Positions 1 to 11,329 of a DNA stretch of 64,000 nt are shown here, piece by piece (positions within the stretch are counted from its first letter, which is position 1; each line of letters begins with the position of its first letter). Origin of the DNA: Gnetum montanum (taxonomy: Eukaryota; Streptophyta; Gnetopsida; Gnetales; Gnetaceae); assembly GCA_015680685.1 (NCBI GenBank), contig MNCI01027262.1, positions 356,338 through 420,337 of the forward strand. Direction: 5' to 3'. The notes under the pieces are model-generated. The model saw only the letters and a program-made list of their open reading frames with translations, searched no databases and had not been told where the DNA came from. A program made the translations under genes and the position numbers.

Positions 1-2074
1 TGTCCAGTGCTTTCAGGATCGCCCTGGCCTGCGGAACAGCGCCCCGGGTGTAAATCATGGTGTCATCCGCAAAATGTGCAGAGAGGCAGTGGATGCCGTG
101 GACATTTAACCCCGCAACTCCTTCTTCCGTACAGTAAGTTTGCAGGAGGTCCATCAAAATCAGAAAAAGGAGCGGGGACAGAGGGTCTCCTTGACGCAGC
201 CCACGGCCGGTCCCATGAAAGCCCCACAACTGCCCATCGACATCGATCGAGAACCGTCCGCCACGCTGGATCTGTAGGCAGAGGTCTACGAAAGCCGGGT
301 CCAACCCTTTAGCGAGCAGAACAGACCTCAAGGCTGTCCAACTAACGGAATCATAAGCCTTCATAATGTCCAGCTTGATGCACAGGCCCGGAAGTTTGGC
401 TGCCCGAAGAGAGTGCTGGACCTCCTGGAACAGCAGGACCTGGTCCTGCAGGTGGCGTCCCTTTAAGAACGCAGCCTGGTGCTTTCCCACAAGCCGCGTC
501 ATGAGCGGCTGCAATCTAGCCACCAGCAGGCGGGAGAAAAGCCGCATCAGAGAGTTACAAACCCCAATGGGGCGAAAATGGCCAGGGGATGTGGGATTCT
601 CCGTCTTCGGCAGTAACACCACGCGCGAGCAGTTGATTTCGTTCCGCACCTGTCTCCTTGCCAACATGTGATTTAGCGCGTCCAGCAGGTTTTGTCCCAG
701 AACATCCTCGAAGGTAGCGAAAAATTCGATGGGCCAGCCGTCAGGCCCAGGCGCCTTGTTTGCAGGCATTCCCTGCAGCGCCGCGTGCAGTTCCTGGCGC
801 GTGAAGGGCCGTAGGAGCTGGAAATTATCAGATGGGTTCAGAACTCTGGCCACAGGAACTGAAACAGGGTTCGTTGGCTGCCATTCCCACACCTGCCGCC
901 AGTAGTGCAGGAGGCTATCAGCAGTTGTCGGCGACTCACCTTGCAGGAGGCGCTGAAGAGGTCCGTTACGGGAGCCGCGGTGTGCCTTCGCGGCAGAGAA
1001 GAAGAATTTAGTGTGCCGATCTCCCTCCTGCAGCCACTGTATCCTTGCCCTTTGTCGCCAGTACTCCTCCTCCTCCTGATGTAGGATCAGCAGCTCGGCC
1101 TGTATGGCCAGCTCCTCCACGGTAAGGTCCGCCCCACTCCCTTGCTGCTCCTGCAGCGATTGGATGGCCTGCAGTTTGGCCTGCAACTGGCTGCGCCCCG
1201 CCTTGAACCGGTATTTCTCGGAAGGGGCGGTATTTTGAATTTTCCGTTTCAACGTTCGCAGGCCATTCTTGAGGAATTCGCGCGGGTCTCCCCAGGCGCT
1301 GTACTGCTGCCAAATGTCATGCACCAAATTCCCAAGCCACCGCGTGCGGAGCCAGGAGCGCTCAAATCGGAAAAGTCGCGATTTTTGGAACCCACCCCGC
1401 TCCAGTTTGCAGAAAATCGGTCGGTGGTCGGAGGCCATGCGGGCACCACCGTACGCCTGAAACTCCCACTCTTGCAGCAAATTCGCGCTGGCCCAGATAC
1501 GATCAATTCGAGACAGGACCCGCGCAGCACCTTGCCTGCGGTTGCTCCACGTGTATGCGCACCCAGGAATTTCCATATCGTTCAGATTGTATTGTTGAAG
1601 CAGGGCGAGCATCTCAATTGCCCCTGGGGGCTCAGCCGAATTATCACCTGTCTTTTCCCAGGCGAAGAGCCTCTGATTGAAGTCACCGATTAAAAGCCAG
1701 CTGGCCTGCCGTGGAACAAGCCCCGCAACCCGCGAGAGCTCCTGCAAACGCTCCGGCCACCCTTGGGCTCCGTACACATTGGTGAGCCAAACGTTCTGGC
1801 CAGGCAGATGCACCGTAATGCTCCAGTCTGACATGTCCTGCACATGCGAGACCGCTTTGGTCAGGATCGCGAGCCCTCCCGCTCGCCCCCTGCTGGGAGC
1901 CAGGTGGCTGTGCCACCCCGGCCACCGAAGAGTCTGAGCCTCCTTTTCTGTTAGCTGCAATTTCGTTTCCTGCAGACATACAATGTCACAGTTTTCGTCC
2001 CTTACCAAACAATGCAGGGTATGGCGCTTGTAGGGGGTACCCTGGCCCCTGCAGTTCCAGGACAGGATCTTCAT
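1..2074 (-). CDS. LINE ORF2: APE endonuclease + reverse transcriptase (partial, open frame)
   Basis: The enzyme nicks target DNA and copies LINE RNA at the nick. From the ATG at 2074 the frame is open, without a stop, to the window edge (about 691 residues seen). The N-terminal endonuclease shows WNCRG, CLQETK, GGLAIL, GDFN, AYTWSN, LSRIDR and SDHRP, the metal-binding and catalytic motifs of the family. The RT follows with NKAPGPDGWP, FRPIGVCN, HQAAFLKGRH, DIMKAYDSVSW, GLRQGDPLSPLLF and the catalytic FADD box (codons at 73-62). The start was chosen because MKILSWNCRG is the usual N-terminus, 46 nt after the ORF1 stop. A typical ORF2 is 1200-1300 residues, so roughly half is outside. No inactivating change is visible in the part present. 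Confidence 0.93.
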   Translation of the reverse strand, partial: MKILSWNCRGQGTPYKRHTLHCLVRDENCDIVCLQETKLQLTEKEAQTLRWPGWHSHLAPSRGRAGGLAILTKAVSHVQDMSDWSITVHLPGQNVWLTNVYGAQGWPERLQELSRVAGLVPRQASWLLIGDFNQRLFAWEKTGDNSAEPPGAIEMLALLQQYNLNDMEIPGCAYTWSNRRQGAARVLSRIDRIWASANLLQEWEFQAYGGARMASDHRPIFCKLERGGFQKSRLFRFERSWLRTRWLGNLVHDIWQQYSAWGDPREFLKNGLRTLKRKIQNTAPSEKYRFKAGRSQLQAKLQAIQSLQEQQGSGADLTVEELAIQAELLILHQEEEEYWRQRARIQWLQEGDRHTKFFFSAAKAHRGSRNGPLQRLLQGESPTTADSLLHYWRQVWEWQPTNPVSVPVARVLNPSDNFQLLRPFTRQELHAALQGMPANKAPGPDGWPIEFFATFEDVLGQNLLDALNHMLARRQVRNEINCSRVVLLPKTENPTSPGHFRPIGVCNSLMRLFSRLLVARLQPLMTRLVGKHQAAFLKGRHLQDQVLLFQEVQHSLRAAKLPGLCIKLDIMKAYDSVSWTALRSVLLAKGLDPAFVDLCLQIQRGGRFSIDVDGQLWGFHGTGRGLRQGDPLSPLLFLILMDLLQTYCTEEGVAGLNVHGIHCLSAHFADDTMIYTRGAVPQARAILKALD

Positions 2075-2120
2075 GGAGACAGGGGTCGGTGGTACACCTC
2101 CTGGAGTGTGGGTTGCACTC

Positions 2121-3521
2121 CTAAATCAACGTACAGCTGCGTGGCCTTCTGTCTGCTGGTAAGGCTATCCGGTCTTCCGCTCTTTGCCGTGTGTATGAAA
2201 ACCGGCATTCCCTGTGTGCGATGGCTCCGCCGCTCCTTGGGGGGGAGCAGGGCCTCGCTGACCCCCGACTGGTATTAATCCAGTCCGTGCCTGGAGGCGG
2301 TGAGAAGCCCTCTTTGATCGGGCCTGCCCCCCCCTCCCTGGGTGTGCAGGGTGTTCTGGCCTGGCCTTGCCACGGTTCAGCCTCTGCCAGAGAGGTCGTT
2401 GGTTGTTTTCCCGCGGAATGCTGCGCACCAGGCCCCATAAGCGCCGAAATGTAAGACTTACTTACCGCCTTGGCCGCGGTGTCCCGCCCCGGCCCCTGCA
2501 GCTCCGCCTGGCGAGCACTCAGCAGGACTGGCTGTTGTGGTTCCTCCTGGAGGGGCCCCCCGCCAGGCGCAGCGTTGGTGGCACCCATCAGGGCAGCGCC
2601 CAGTCCATGTCGTCGAGCTCTCCCTCCGGGTGCCGGCTGGTTCTTGTGGGCCACACGGCCTTTCTTCCCAACGACGTACCAGCCGTCATCAAGCGTAGCC
2701 ATGGACCCTGTGGGGCGTCTCTGGTTGTTCCCCGGTCTCTGCTGGGCCTGCGTCCCCGATTGGTTCTCGTATAGAACCTGTATCCGTTCCTCCCCGAGGT
2801 CTGTGACAAGAACCAGCTCTTTGACAGGTTCCTGGGCCTGGAGAGGTCGCCAGACGCAGAACCTTGCGAACCTCAGGTGGTCGGAAATGGCCGTGGGGTG
2901 ATCAAACTTGATGAAATCACCAAGCAGCGCCGCCAGCGACCGCAGGAACTCCGGTGCCCAGTACTCAAGGGGGAGGCCGTAGAGCCGAACCTAGACCGGC
3001 GCACGGGCAAACAGTGCCGGATCCCGGTGGGCTCCAGGACGCCAGGGGGCCAGGGCCAACCCGTGCGCCCCGTAGAACCAGGGTCCGCCCACAAGGACCT
3101 GCTCACGATCCTCCAGTGAGGCAAAGCCGAACAGGAGCCGGTCATCCGCCAGGCAGGAGACCGTCACGGAGTCCAACCCCCATGCGTTCCGAGCCCAGCG
3201 TCGGATCAGGTCGATGCGAGGACGAGCCCCATCAGACACAAACTGGCCAAGGAGACTGCGTTCCAGCCTCCCCAGCACTTCAGCGTCAGGTCCAGCAACT
3301 CTTATTCTGATTTCTGTACCAACTTTGGAGCATTCACCGAAGTTGCTAGCCGTCCGCGGCTCCCCCTCCGGTCCGCTCGCTGCCACACCCGCTAGATCTG
3401 CTCCTGCTGCCGCGGCCGCTCCACTCTCAGCTCCCATTGCAGAAGTAATAGTCACAGTCCCACCTGATGCAGCCGCTCCCGTCGCTCCAGCCACCTGTTG
3501 TTGAAGCAGCGTCTCCATCAT
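2121..3521 (-). pseudogene. LINE ORF1 (DUF4283 / gag-like), one in-frame TAG
   Basis: Plant LINE ORF1 proteins bind the element RNA. Reading from the MMETLLQQ start at 3521, a low-complexity Ala-rich N-terminus is followed by a DUF4283 domain with LLGQFV, RRWARNAWGL, LFGFASLEDREQVL, GGPWFY and LAPWRPG, then VRLYGLPLEYW and a Pro/Gln-rich tail. A single stop (TAG at 2993-2991) interrupts the frame exactly where the family has Trp before VRLYGLP; the same frame continues from 2990 to the TAG at 2123-2121. On the plus strand the change reads CCA to CTA, with the C in a CAG (CHG) context, which fits methylcytosine deamination. Otherwise the 466-codon frame is intact. ORF1 could be alive in sister copies. 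Confidence 0.88.
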
Positions 3522-3525
3522 TGAA

Positions 3526-3914
3526 AATGAACAAATTTTTTGAAGAATCATTGAAATTTTCCAAAACTGAAGAAATAACACAAAGCTTTCAAATAATATT
3601 TAAAAGAGGCATTAATGCAAAGGAAAGCATACCTATATTATTCATAAGAACATAGAAATGACATAATTATTGCTAAAAATATCATCACAAAGGTCTAAAA
3701 TTGACTTCAATAGAGGCTTCAATGTAGAATAAATCAAAAGAAATCTTAATTTGGAAAGATTATTATAGTATGGGTTACAGTTTATTTTAGGCATTGGGGT
3801 AGTAAGTACTAGGGGGTTTAAAATCAAAAATAATTCAAACATAGGCAACCCATGATATATAGTCAAATTGAAACTTCGTAATTCAACATTACCTACTAGA
3901 ATCCAATCCATAAT
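3526..3914. other. AT-rich interval, no recognised gene
   Basis: About 390 bp of AT-rich sequence between the LINE 5' end and the first bases matching the Athila-like LTR. I see no coding frame with family motifs, no RNA gene and no convincing repeat. It is probably the target into which AX-a inserted, or an even older, unrecognisable repeat. Confidence 0.4.
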
Positions 3915-4218
3915 TAATGAGAAATGGGTAGTTCATACACTCAACCGTATGAACCATAAGCATTCTTGTTCAATCTAGTTGAATTTTGTGAACTTATTTA
4001 CCTAAGTGGACAATAATCTTGAATGGTGAATTATGTAGTTGTAAGTCCTTGTCTTTCTAATCCGTACTTGTATTAGTTTATGCGTATGGTTAAGTGTGGT
4101 TTTAATATAGGATATTCACTTTGATATTTTTATATTAACTTTCTCTTACTTGGTAACTAATTAAATGAATAAATATTTAATGCTTAAATTAACTAACTAA
4201 TTAATTACATAATTAACT
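3915..4218 (-). mobile_element. AX-a 3' LTR, first fragment (Athila-like family AX)
   Basis: Aligns by eye with the left third of the AX-d LTR beginning at 52933: a TGAG start, the ACTCAACC-GTATGAAC stretch, GTATGGTTAAG, and a run of AACTAACTAA. The LTR is interrupted at 4218 by the copia element and resumes at 23503, where the next bases (TATCCTAATGTAGAGTATTC) match the continuation of the AX-d LTR (AAGTCCTAGCATCAGCATCC). The exact outer end is uncertain because the terminal TG is mutated. Confidence 0.72.
4214..4218. repeat. CO1 target-site duplication TAACT (left copy)
   Basis: Identical to 23498-23502 beyond the other end of CO1; 5 bp is the usual copia duplication length. The flanks are two parts of the same AX-a LTR, which confirms the insertion. 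Confidence 0.85.
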
Positions 4219-5291
4219 TTTTGATTAAGAACTTAGAAAGGGGGTTGAATAAGTTTCCCAATTAAAATTACACTAGCCACATGAGCACACCAAATTTTAT
4301 TTTGTTCCCCAACTTGGGTATGTCCACACTTGGATTGTAGAATCCATGCACACCTTCATACTTTATTTCATCAAAAAATCTGGTTCAAAGGGCACCACAC
4401 CTCGTACAAGCTCTGAGATTCAATCTAGAGTGTTTCATCACTACAAAACCACTCAAACCCGCAAGGTCCCAATAAGCTCAGAATGTGGTTTTAAGGATCC
4501 CAAAACCTTTACAAAATTAAGCTCCACTCTAGAGTGTTTTGATGTTGCAAAACCACTCAACCCTACAAGGTCCCAACAAGCTCAATGTAGATGCGTTTTT
4601 GCAAGAGGGAGATCAACCTCATAGGGCTACAAGAAAGAGAGAAAGACATAAGAAAAGAATGTAATTAAATTTTCAAGTCCTTGTACTTGGAGCTCAATGC
4701 AACTTACAATCAAGAAAATGATGTTACAATGAAGAGCAAGAATAGAATTGCATAGAATAGAGAATGAGGAGCTTGAATGTGAGTAGTGCTTACATGATTT
4801 CCAAGATTTTGACATCTTCTTGTAGCCTTAGAGTTTTAAAAAATTCCATGGAATTCATGCAATGACTACCAGATAGGTAGTGTAGACATCCACTTCAAAG
4901 TTGGGATGTCTAACTAAGATTGACCACAATTTACGAGAGACATCTCACTAGTAGGTGGGATGTCTACAATGGGATGTCTATAGGGATTACCTACTATTTT
5001 TTAGAGAAATCTCCTCAACTTTTCAGCTCTAACTTATGAGGATTTTTCCTATCAATTTACCTTCGTATCAGTCCTTGGAGCATCTTCATTTGATTTATAG
5101 ACTTCATTTTCATCCATGCTCTCATCTTGCCCATGTAGTCTTTGTTTCGACATCTTGTTGTAGATGTTGTTTCCTTGAGTCTTTAGATCTCATTGTGGAG
5201 TTCTTGTTCATGTCCTACAAAAACATTATCCACCACAAACATTCTATTTTCTCCATTTCCCTTAAAGTTTTGACATACTGAAAGGTCAAAA
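4219..5291 (-). repeat. CO1 3' LTR
   Basis: Direct repeat of 9311-10226 plus 23366-23497. Shared stretches include the GGGGGTTGAA region, CACTAGCCACATGA, AGAGACATCTCAC and GAGCTCTAACTTATGAG. Its inner end is followed by a purine-rich tract on the minus strand, as expected for a 3' LTR. Confidence 0.88.
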
Positions 5292-5307
5292 ATATCCTCC
5301 TTTTTGG
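5292..5307 (-). other. CO1 polypurine tract
   Basis: Minus strand reads CCAAAAAGGAGGATAT directly before the LTR end TTTTGACC. A purine run at this place primes plus-strand DNA synthesis. Confidence 0.7.
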
Positions 5308-5479
5308 TGATGTTCAAAACTTAAGAAAATGGATTAGTAAGAATTATATATAAAAAGGTATCTTTTTATCTCTCCTTTTTGGATAGAAATAAACAAGGTT
5401 GAAAGAACTCCCCTATTTGTTTTGAGACCCTAGAATAGTTATGTTTTATTGAAAATTTAAAAGTAAAAACTTACTTGAA

Positions 5480-6230
5480 AGGACAAGATCCTATCCCCAT
5501 GTCTTTATAGAGAGCAGTGAGTCATTTTTCATTGAGAGGTTTGGTGAAAGCATCTCCAAGTTGATTTTCTATTCCAATTAATTATAGCTTTATATTTCCA
5601 CATTGAGTGTGTTTTCTTATAAAGTGATGTTGAATTTTGATGTGTTTTGTATGTGAATGTTGGATTGGATTCTTTGTCATATTCATGGTATTGTTATTAT
5701 TGTAATAAAATGGTATGGATTAGGGTTTTATCCCTAAGTCCTTAAGTATTTCTTTCATCCCTAAAAGTTGGGCACAAAAAATTCCAATTGAAATGTATTT
5801 GACTTCTACTATAGAAAGTGGTATGGAATTTTTTTTTTGGTTGTCTAAGAGACAAGGCTTTTCCTAGGAAAAAGCAACTTCCACTTGTGCTTCAATGATC
5901 ATTTGAAAAACTTGACCAATCTACATCATATTATTTAACAAGATCAAGTGTAGAATCCTTTGAATAGCAAAGTTCCCAAAGAGTAGTACCTTTTAGATAA
6001 TGAAAAATATGTTTAATATCTTTTAAATGGGATTCTTTTGGGTTTTCCTAATATCTAGCATAAATTCCTATACTTAATTCTATGTTTGGTCTACTAGTAG
6101 TTAAATAAAGTAGGCTACCTATCATACCTTTGTAAAGCTTGTGATCAATAGGTTTTCCTTGATCATCTTTCGTGAGCTTGAAATTTTCTACCATGGGGGG
6201 TGTTATGTTGGAGTAGTATATATTTGATAT
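5480..6230 (-). pseudogene. CO1 RNase H region (copia pol, decayed)
   Basis: Minus-strand fragments follow the copia RNase H pattern: MIGSLLYLT-SRP near 6120, PKESHLK and FHYLKGT near 6030, a DVDWSS segment and STSGSCFFLG near 5850. Several stops and frame changes interrupt it. The enzyme would degrade the RNA strand of the replication hybrid; this copy cannot make it. Confidence 0.75.
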
Positions 6231-7200
6231 ATGTGGTTTGAAAAATTAAGGTTCTATCTTTTGTATGATTAATTTGAAATCCAAGAATGTTGTTGAGCTC
6301 TCCCATCATGATTCCTTCAAATTTTTATTACATAAGATTTGAGAACTTCTTCCATAGAATTTTATTGGTGACACAAAAAATAATATCATCAACACAGATT
6401 TGAACAAGAAGTAAATCATTACCTTATCTTTTGAGAAATAAAATGACATTAGCCTTACCACTTTTGAAGCCATTGGACGTAAGGTAGTTGGAAAGTCTTT
6501 CTCAACAAGCTCTAGGAGCTTTTTTAAGCTCATAAAGAGCCTTCTTGAGCTTGAAAACATGATTGGGATTAATGGTATCTACAAATCCTTTAGGTTGTTT
6601 AACATAGAAATTTTCTTGTATGGTCCCATTTAGAAAGGCATTTTTCAAATCCATTTGATATAGCTTGATATTTTTAATGCTAGCATATGTTAAAAGAAGT
6701 CTGATAGATTCAAGTCTAGCAAAAAGAGTAGAAATATCATTAAAATAAATTCCTTCTTATTGATTATAGTCTTTCACAACTAGCCTAGTGTTATTTTTAA
6801 TGATATTTTTATTTTCATCAATTTTATTTCTAAAAATCCAATTTGTTTTAATAATAGCTTTATGGTTTGGTTTATGTGTCAATTCCCAGACATCATTCCT
6901 AGTGAATTGATTTAGTTCATCTTGCATAATGGAAATCTGCCCTTCTTCTCCTTCTACTTATTTGAAGTTTTTGGGTTCTATTTGTGAAAGATATGCTACA
7001 TAGGCACAAATTTCCTTGGTTTGGATCCTAGTGTGAATTTCATCTTGTACTTGTCCAATTGCATCATTAAGAGAGTGTGTTCTAATAAGTCTAGGCATCT
7101 TAGGTTGAATTAGTGATATCTCCTTATATTCATCCTTATGCTCTTCCTCATTTTATTTATCTAATTATGAATTTTTATCAATTTAAACTGGTAAGTCACT
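6230..7200 (-). pseudogene. CO1 reverse transcriptase (copia pol, decayed)
   Basis: Readable copia RT blocks on the minus strand: DLKNAFLNGTIQENFYVKQP (about 6660-6600), GFVD...NPNHVFKLKKALY and LKKAPRA (about 6590-6505), and the catalytic CVDDIIF box near 6390. A TGA sits where the family has APRAWYERL, and other stops and shifts follow. It once copied element RNA into DNA in the particle; now nonfunctional. Confidence 0.85.
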
Positions 7201-7486
7201 AGATAACTTTTGGATGGGAACAAGTTCATCATTAGGTTTTGGAGAAGTAACATTACTATCCTCAATTTTAACATTAATAGTTTCTTCTACAATGTTTGTT
7301 CTTTTTTCAAAGACTCTATATGCTCTACTAATGGAAAAATATCCTAAGAAAATTCCTTCATTAGTTTTAGGATCAAATTTTCGTAAGATATATTTATCAT
7401 TAAGAATATAGCATTTAGAACCAAAGACATGAAAATAACCTATTGAAGGTTTTTTATCATTCCATAATTCATAGGGATTTTTAGAG

Positions 7487-8330
7487 GTGAACCTTCTTAC
7501 TAGAACTCTATTAGAGATGTATTCCTATTATTCAATATAGTTCTCTCCATTTCATTCAAGATCCTATTTCTTCTTTTCACTACACCATTCTTATGAGGAG
7601 TTCTTGTAGTAAATAATTGAAGTATGTTATTCATTTGACAAAATTGCTTAAATTTGGCATTGTTGAATTCCCCTCCATTGTCTCTCCTGATGAATTTGAT
7701 ACCATAGCCTTTTTCTTTCTGAATCTGATTATAAATTCTTAAGAAATGATCAAATACTTCATCCTTGTGATATAAGAAGGAAACACAAGTAAAATGAGAG
7801 TAATCATCAACAATGGTTAGAAAATATCTTTTGTTCCCCAAAGTAAGTGTTTGAGAAGGATCAACTAGATCCATGTGAAGTAAATCTAAGGGATGAGAGG
7901 TAGAGTTACAATTTTTCTTACAATACTTTACCCTTGTTTGCTTTTTCTTTTAACATGCTTCACAAGTGTTCAAATTGAAGTCTTTAAGTTTGGGTAATCC
8001 ATGAACCATTTCCTTTGCCACCATACTCTAAAGAATTTCTTTGCTTATATGGCCTAGCTTTCTATGCCACATGCAAGCATCATCTATATTAGAAATCAAG
8101 CACTTGAATTCAAGGATAGGATTATCTCCAAATATAGTAGTATAAACATTGATCTTTCTAGCTCCTTCTATCACAATATTTCTAGTGGTTAAGTGTTTTA
8201 TTTTACAAGTTTCTTTTGAAAACGTAACATCAAAATTTGAATCAAAAAGTTGAATTACACTCAAAATATTATTCTTTAACACTTTGACAAAGAAAACTTT
8301 ATTTATAGTAGGTTGTCCCTTACCTTTTTT
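7487..8330 (-). pseudogene. CO1 integrase (copia pol, decayed)
   Basis: The zinc-binding N-terminus is visible as MWHRKLGHIS near 8070 and LNTCEAC near 7960. The catalytic core gives DLVDPSQTLTLGNKRYFLTI, VDDYSH, IKFIRRDNGGEFNN and TRTPHKNGVVKRRN. The first two acidic residues (HMDLVDPS, RRDNGGEF) are kept. The third, normally Glu in GVVERRN, reads Lys (a G-to-A change), which alone would kill strand transfer. A 124-codon stretch (7874-7500) is still open. Confidence 0.9.
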
Positions 8331-8589
8331 TCTCTTATGGTACCAATAGCTATTATAAGAGCCTCCATGTCATCTTCAAAAGTAAAAATTCCATAATTTT
8401 GTTTTGAGAAGTGTATGAATTATATTTTATCTCTTTTCATAGGCCTTAAATAACTGATATCAATATACAACATGATTATTTTGACTTCAGAGAGAGCAAC
8501 TTGAGCCATCATGTTCTATTCATGATTCCCCTCTTTTTGCTTTCAAACATTTATTTCCTACAAAGCATCTTGTCTAGGCTATTTTTGAA

Positions 8590-9269
8590 AAGATCAAGTG
8601 TAATGTTTCATCCTAAGATAGCAATATGAAAGAACATGTCCAATTTTTCCACAATAGAAACAATTTAATGTTCTAAATTTTTCTATGTTACCAAAACTGA
8701 AATAACTTCCTTTTGAAGAACCCTTGTTGTGCACATCCTTTTGCTCTTAATATTAGGATTTTTTCTAAAACTTCCTTATTCTTCTACTCAATGGCCTTGG
8801 TTAGTCTTTGAATCTTAGTTATTAGGTCTAATTTTTCTTTCTTAAGATAAATACATTCATCATTAAGAGTTACAATCTTTATTTCTTTGTTACGTAAGAT
8901 GTCTTTCATTTTAAAGCATAGACATTGAAAAGAAATAATTTCATTGCAAAGTAACCCATAACTTTCTTCAAAGGAGTTCTAATCTTCTTTATGAGGAATC
9001 CTATGATTATTTTGACTTCATTTCTTATCCAAATTCTTAGTGATAATACCATACTTGCAATTATAATCTCTTCTAGAGGCTATATGGCCTCTTCTTTTAC
9101 CTATAAAACTGAATGTAAGAGAGGGAATAAGAAACTTACCTTTTCTAATGTAGAAAATGGATTGAATACAACACTTTAAGAAGAAATTAATGAAGCATAT
9201 TAGCCTATTTATCCAATTGAATTTGACAACTATTAGTGCTCTAATGTTCGTTGCCCCTTCCATGTTCAT
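8590..9269 (-). pseudogene. CO1 gag with CCHC zinc knuckle (decayed)
   Basis: Begins with MEGATNIRALIVVKFN just inside the primer-binding site, the usual copia gag start. A perfect CX2CX4HX4C knuckle (CFYCGKIGHVLSYC, 8662-8621) marks the nucleocapsid end. The interval between is short and broken by stops. Gag forms the cytoplasmic particle and the knuckle binds RNA. Confidence 0.82.
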
Positions 9270-9295
9270 GTTGAGTTATTTACATGACATTACTA

Positions 9296-9308
9296 GGCTT
9301 TAATACCA
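9296..9308 (-). other. CO1 primer-binding site (initiator-Met tRNA type, decayed)
   Basis: Minus strand reads TGGTATTAAAGCC, two transitions from the TGGTATCAGAGCC common in plant copia elements. It lies 2 nt from the LTR end, identifying the right LTR as the 5' LTR. Confidence 0.8.
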
Positions 9309-9310
9309 CT

Positions 9311-10226
9311 TGTTGATCTAGAACATAGAATGGGGGTTGAAAAATTTCCCTAATTAAAATTGCACTAGCCACATGAACAAACAAAATCTTACATGGTTCT
9401 CCAAATTGGGTATATCACCACTCTAAGGGTAGAATCTGTGCACACCTTTAGAATTTGTTTCATCAAAAAATGTGGTTTGAAGGGCATCACATCCTATACA
9501 AGATTTGACCTTCACTTTAGAGTGTGTCATTGCTATGAAACCATTCAATCACACAAGGTTCTAACATGCTCAAAATTTAGTTTCAAGGATCCCACAACCT
9601 TTACAAAATCAAGCTCCACTTCAAAGTGTTTTAATGCTACAAAACCACTCAACCTTGTAAGGTCCTAGCAAGCACATCTCACAAGAAGCACATTAACCCT
9701 ATAGGGCTATAAGAAAGAGAGAAAGACACAAGAAAAGAATGTAACTAAATTTAAAAGTCCTTGTACTTGAAGCTAAATACAACTTACAATCAAGCAAATG
9801 ATGTTATAATGAAGAGAAAGAACAAAATTGTATAGAATAGATAATGAGGAGCTTGAATGTAAGAATTTCTTGCACAATTTCCAAGATTTTGACATTGTTA
9901 TATAGCATTAAAGTTACCAAAAACTCCTTAGAATTTGTGCAACAACTACTATATAGTTGGTGTAAACATCTAATTTGAAGTTGGGATATCTAATAGAGGT
10001 TGGCCTTAATATAGGAGAGACATCTCACAAGCAGATGAGCTGTCTACATGGATATGTCTATTATTTTTTAGAGACATCTCATCAAATTTTGAGCTCTAAC
10101 TTATGAGCCTTTATCCTATCAATTTTCCTTATTTCTATTCCTTGAAGCACCTTCATTTGATTTATAGCCATCATTTTCATCCATGCTTTCATCTTGACCA
10201 TGTAGTCTTCATTTTGGCATCTTGCT
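9311..10226 (-). repeat. CO1 5' LTR, main part
   Basis: Matches 4219-5170; the match stops at CATCTTGCT where AX-b begins and resumes at 23366 after AX-b. In minus orientation this is the downstream part of the 5' LTR. Confidence 0.88.
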
Positions 10227-11108
10227 TGATGAGTAGTCGAGTATCCCAACACTCTACATACAAGTCATGAGTACTAGAATGTGACCAAATTTTAATCCAT
10301 GGATGGAAAATGTTATCATGATAGTAATTAAGATTAATTTCAAGATCATTATCTTCCCACTTTAAGCTAGTGAAGTTCAAGTGTATGGTTTAGCTCTTAG
10401 TGAGATGTATGATTAACTAATGTTATTTAGGTCCTTAGTTCTTCTAATTGTAAACATGGTTGAATAAGGGGTAAAATTCCAAGTCTACTTAACTAAGAAA
10501 ACATAAATCTATCTTCTCCTAATGTGATGGACATTGGTCTTGGTCTATCATTCATGCCTTGGACTTGTGTAGTTATTGCTAAGATTACCAAGTGGAATTA
10601 CTACTAGGAAAAACAAGCAATGCATGACTACTGGGTTACTAGATAACTACACTTAGCACTCAAAAACAATAGTATTCATATTTCTTACTAATATTATGTA
10701 AAGTACAATGATTTAGAAAGTAAAGTGTTAAGCTAAGAAAAGAGTAAAAATTATGCTAAGTGAACAAATAGAAAACTAAGGAAATGTTGTAATGATGGAA
10801 AGTAGTCTTGATCTTTATTTCTATCAAGAAATGCATCCAAGTATAATTCACTTGAAAAAAGACACTAGACAACTATCAAACATCACACTATGGACATTCA
10901 CTCTATCACTAATTTTATGAAAAAAAATATAAGAATCTAGCTAAGGATGGAATGAAAAGCTATCAAATTGTGCACCCAAGTGTTAGTATTTATAAGGTTA
11001 CATGCATCCCAAGACATCATATCAACAATGATGTAGCATAAAACATGACATCACATCTATGAAATCATTGCTATGCTATTGTATCACAACAAAAATTAAC
11101 TTTTATCA
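10227..11108 (-). repeat. AX-b 3' LTR
   Basis: Direct repeat of 22490-23360, from TGATGAG-TATCCCAACACTCTA to TTTTATCA. Contains GTATTTATAAGG (minus TATAAATA) near 10988, a TATA-like box about 110 bp from the minus-strand LTR start. Confidence 0.9.
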
Positions 11109-11126
11109 TATCCCCATAACTGAGTG
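11109..11126 (-). other. AX-b polypurine tract, motif copy (a)
   Basis: Minus strand CTCAGTTATGGGGATA adjoins the LTR end. It is one of three copies of the AACTCAGTCATGGGGG motif in this element (others near 14490 and 16205). Confidence 0.75.
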
Positions 11127-11329
11127 AAAGCTTTTCCTTGAGTTAAAACAAAATGAGGATAGAGTCCTTTACAAAATTAGGAGGTAAATTTGATTGTACA
11201 TGACTTACTAACTATTTACCTAACTTAGAATGTTGTAGTGGTATATTTACAAATTATAACATAGTTACATGACAAGATGAAACAAAATGAAATACAAAAA
11301 TACTTGGCGTAACTAGATGTAGCTCATGT

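Larger units (their letters stand above)
1..3525 (-). mobile_element. LINE (plant L1-type non-LTR retrotransposon), partial
   Basis: A GC-rich block with two consecutive minus-strand ORFs: ORF1 (DUF4283-type RNA-binding protein) and ORF2 (endonuclease plus reverse transcriptase). This is the standard order of plant L1 elements. The 3' part (end of RT, RNase H if any, poly-A) lies beyond the left edge. Base composition changes abruptly to AT-rich at about 3525, immediately upstream of the first plausible ORF1 ATG, so the copy has either a very short 5' UTR or a 5' truncation, which is common in target-primed reverse transcription. Composition and near-intact frames set it apart from the decayed elements around it and suggest a recent insertion. 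Confidence 0.9.

Noticed and set aside
1142-1693. 183-codon plus-strand frame
   Set aside because: It is the antisense shadow of the GC-rich LINE ORF2, which has the endonuclease motifs in the minus frame.
1-3525. Horizontal transfer as the source of the GC-rich LINE
   Set aside because: DUF4283 plus plant L1-type endonuclease/RT is normal for plants; youth and lack of decay explain the composition.
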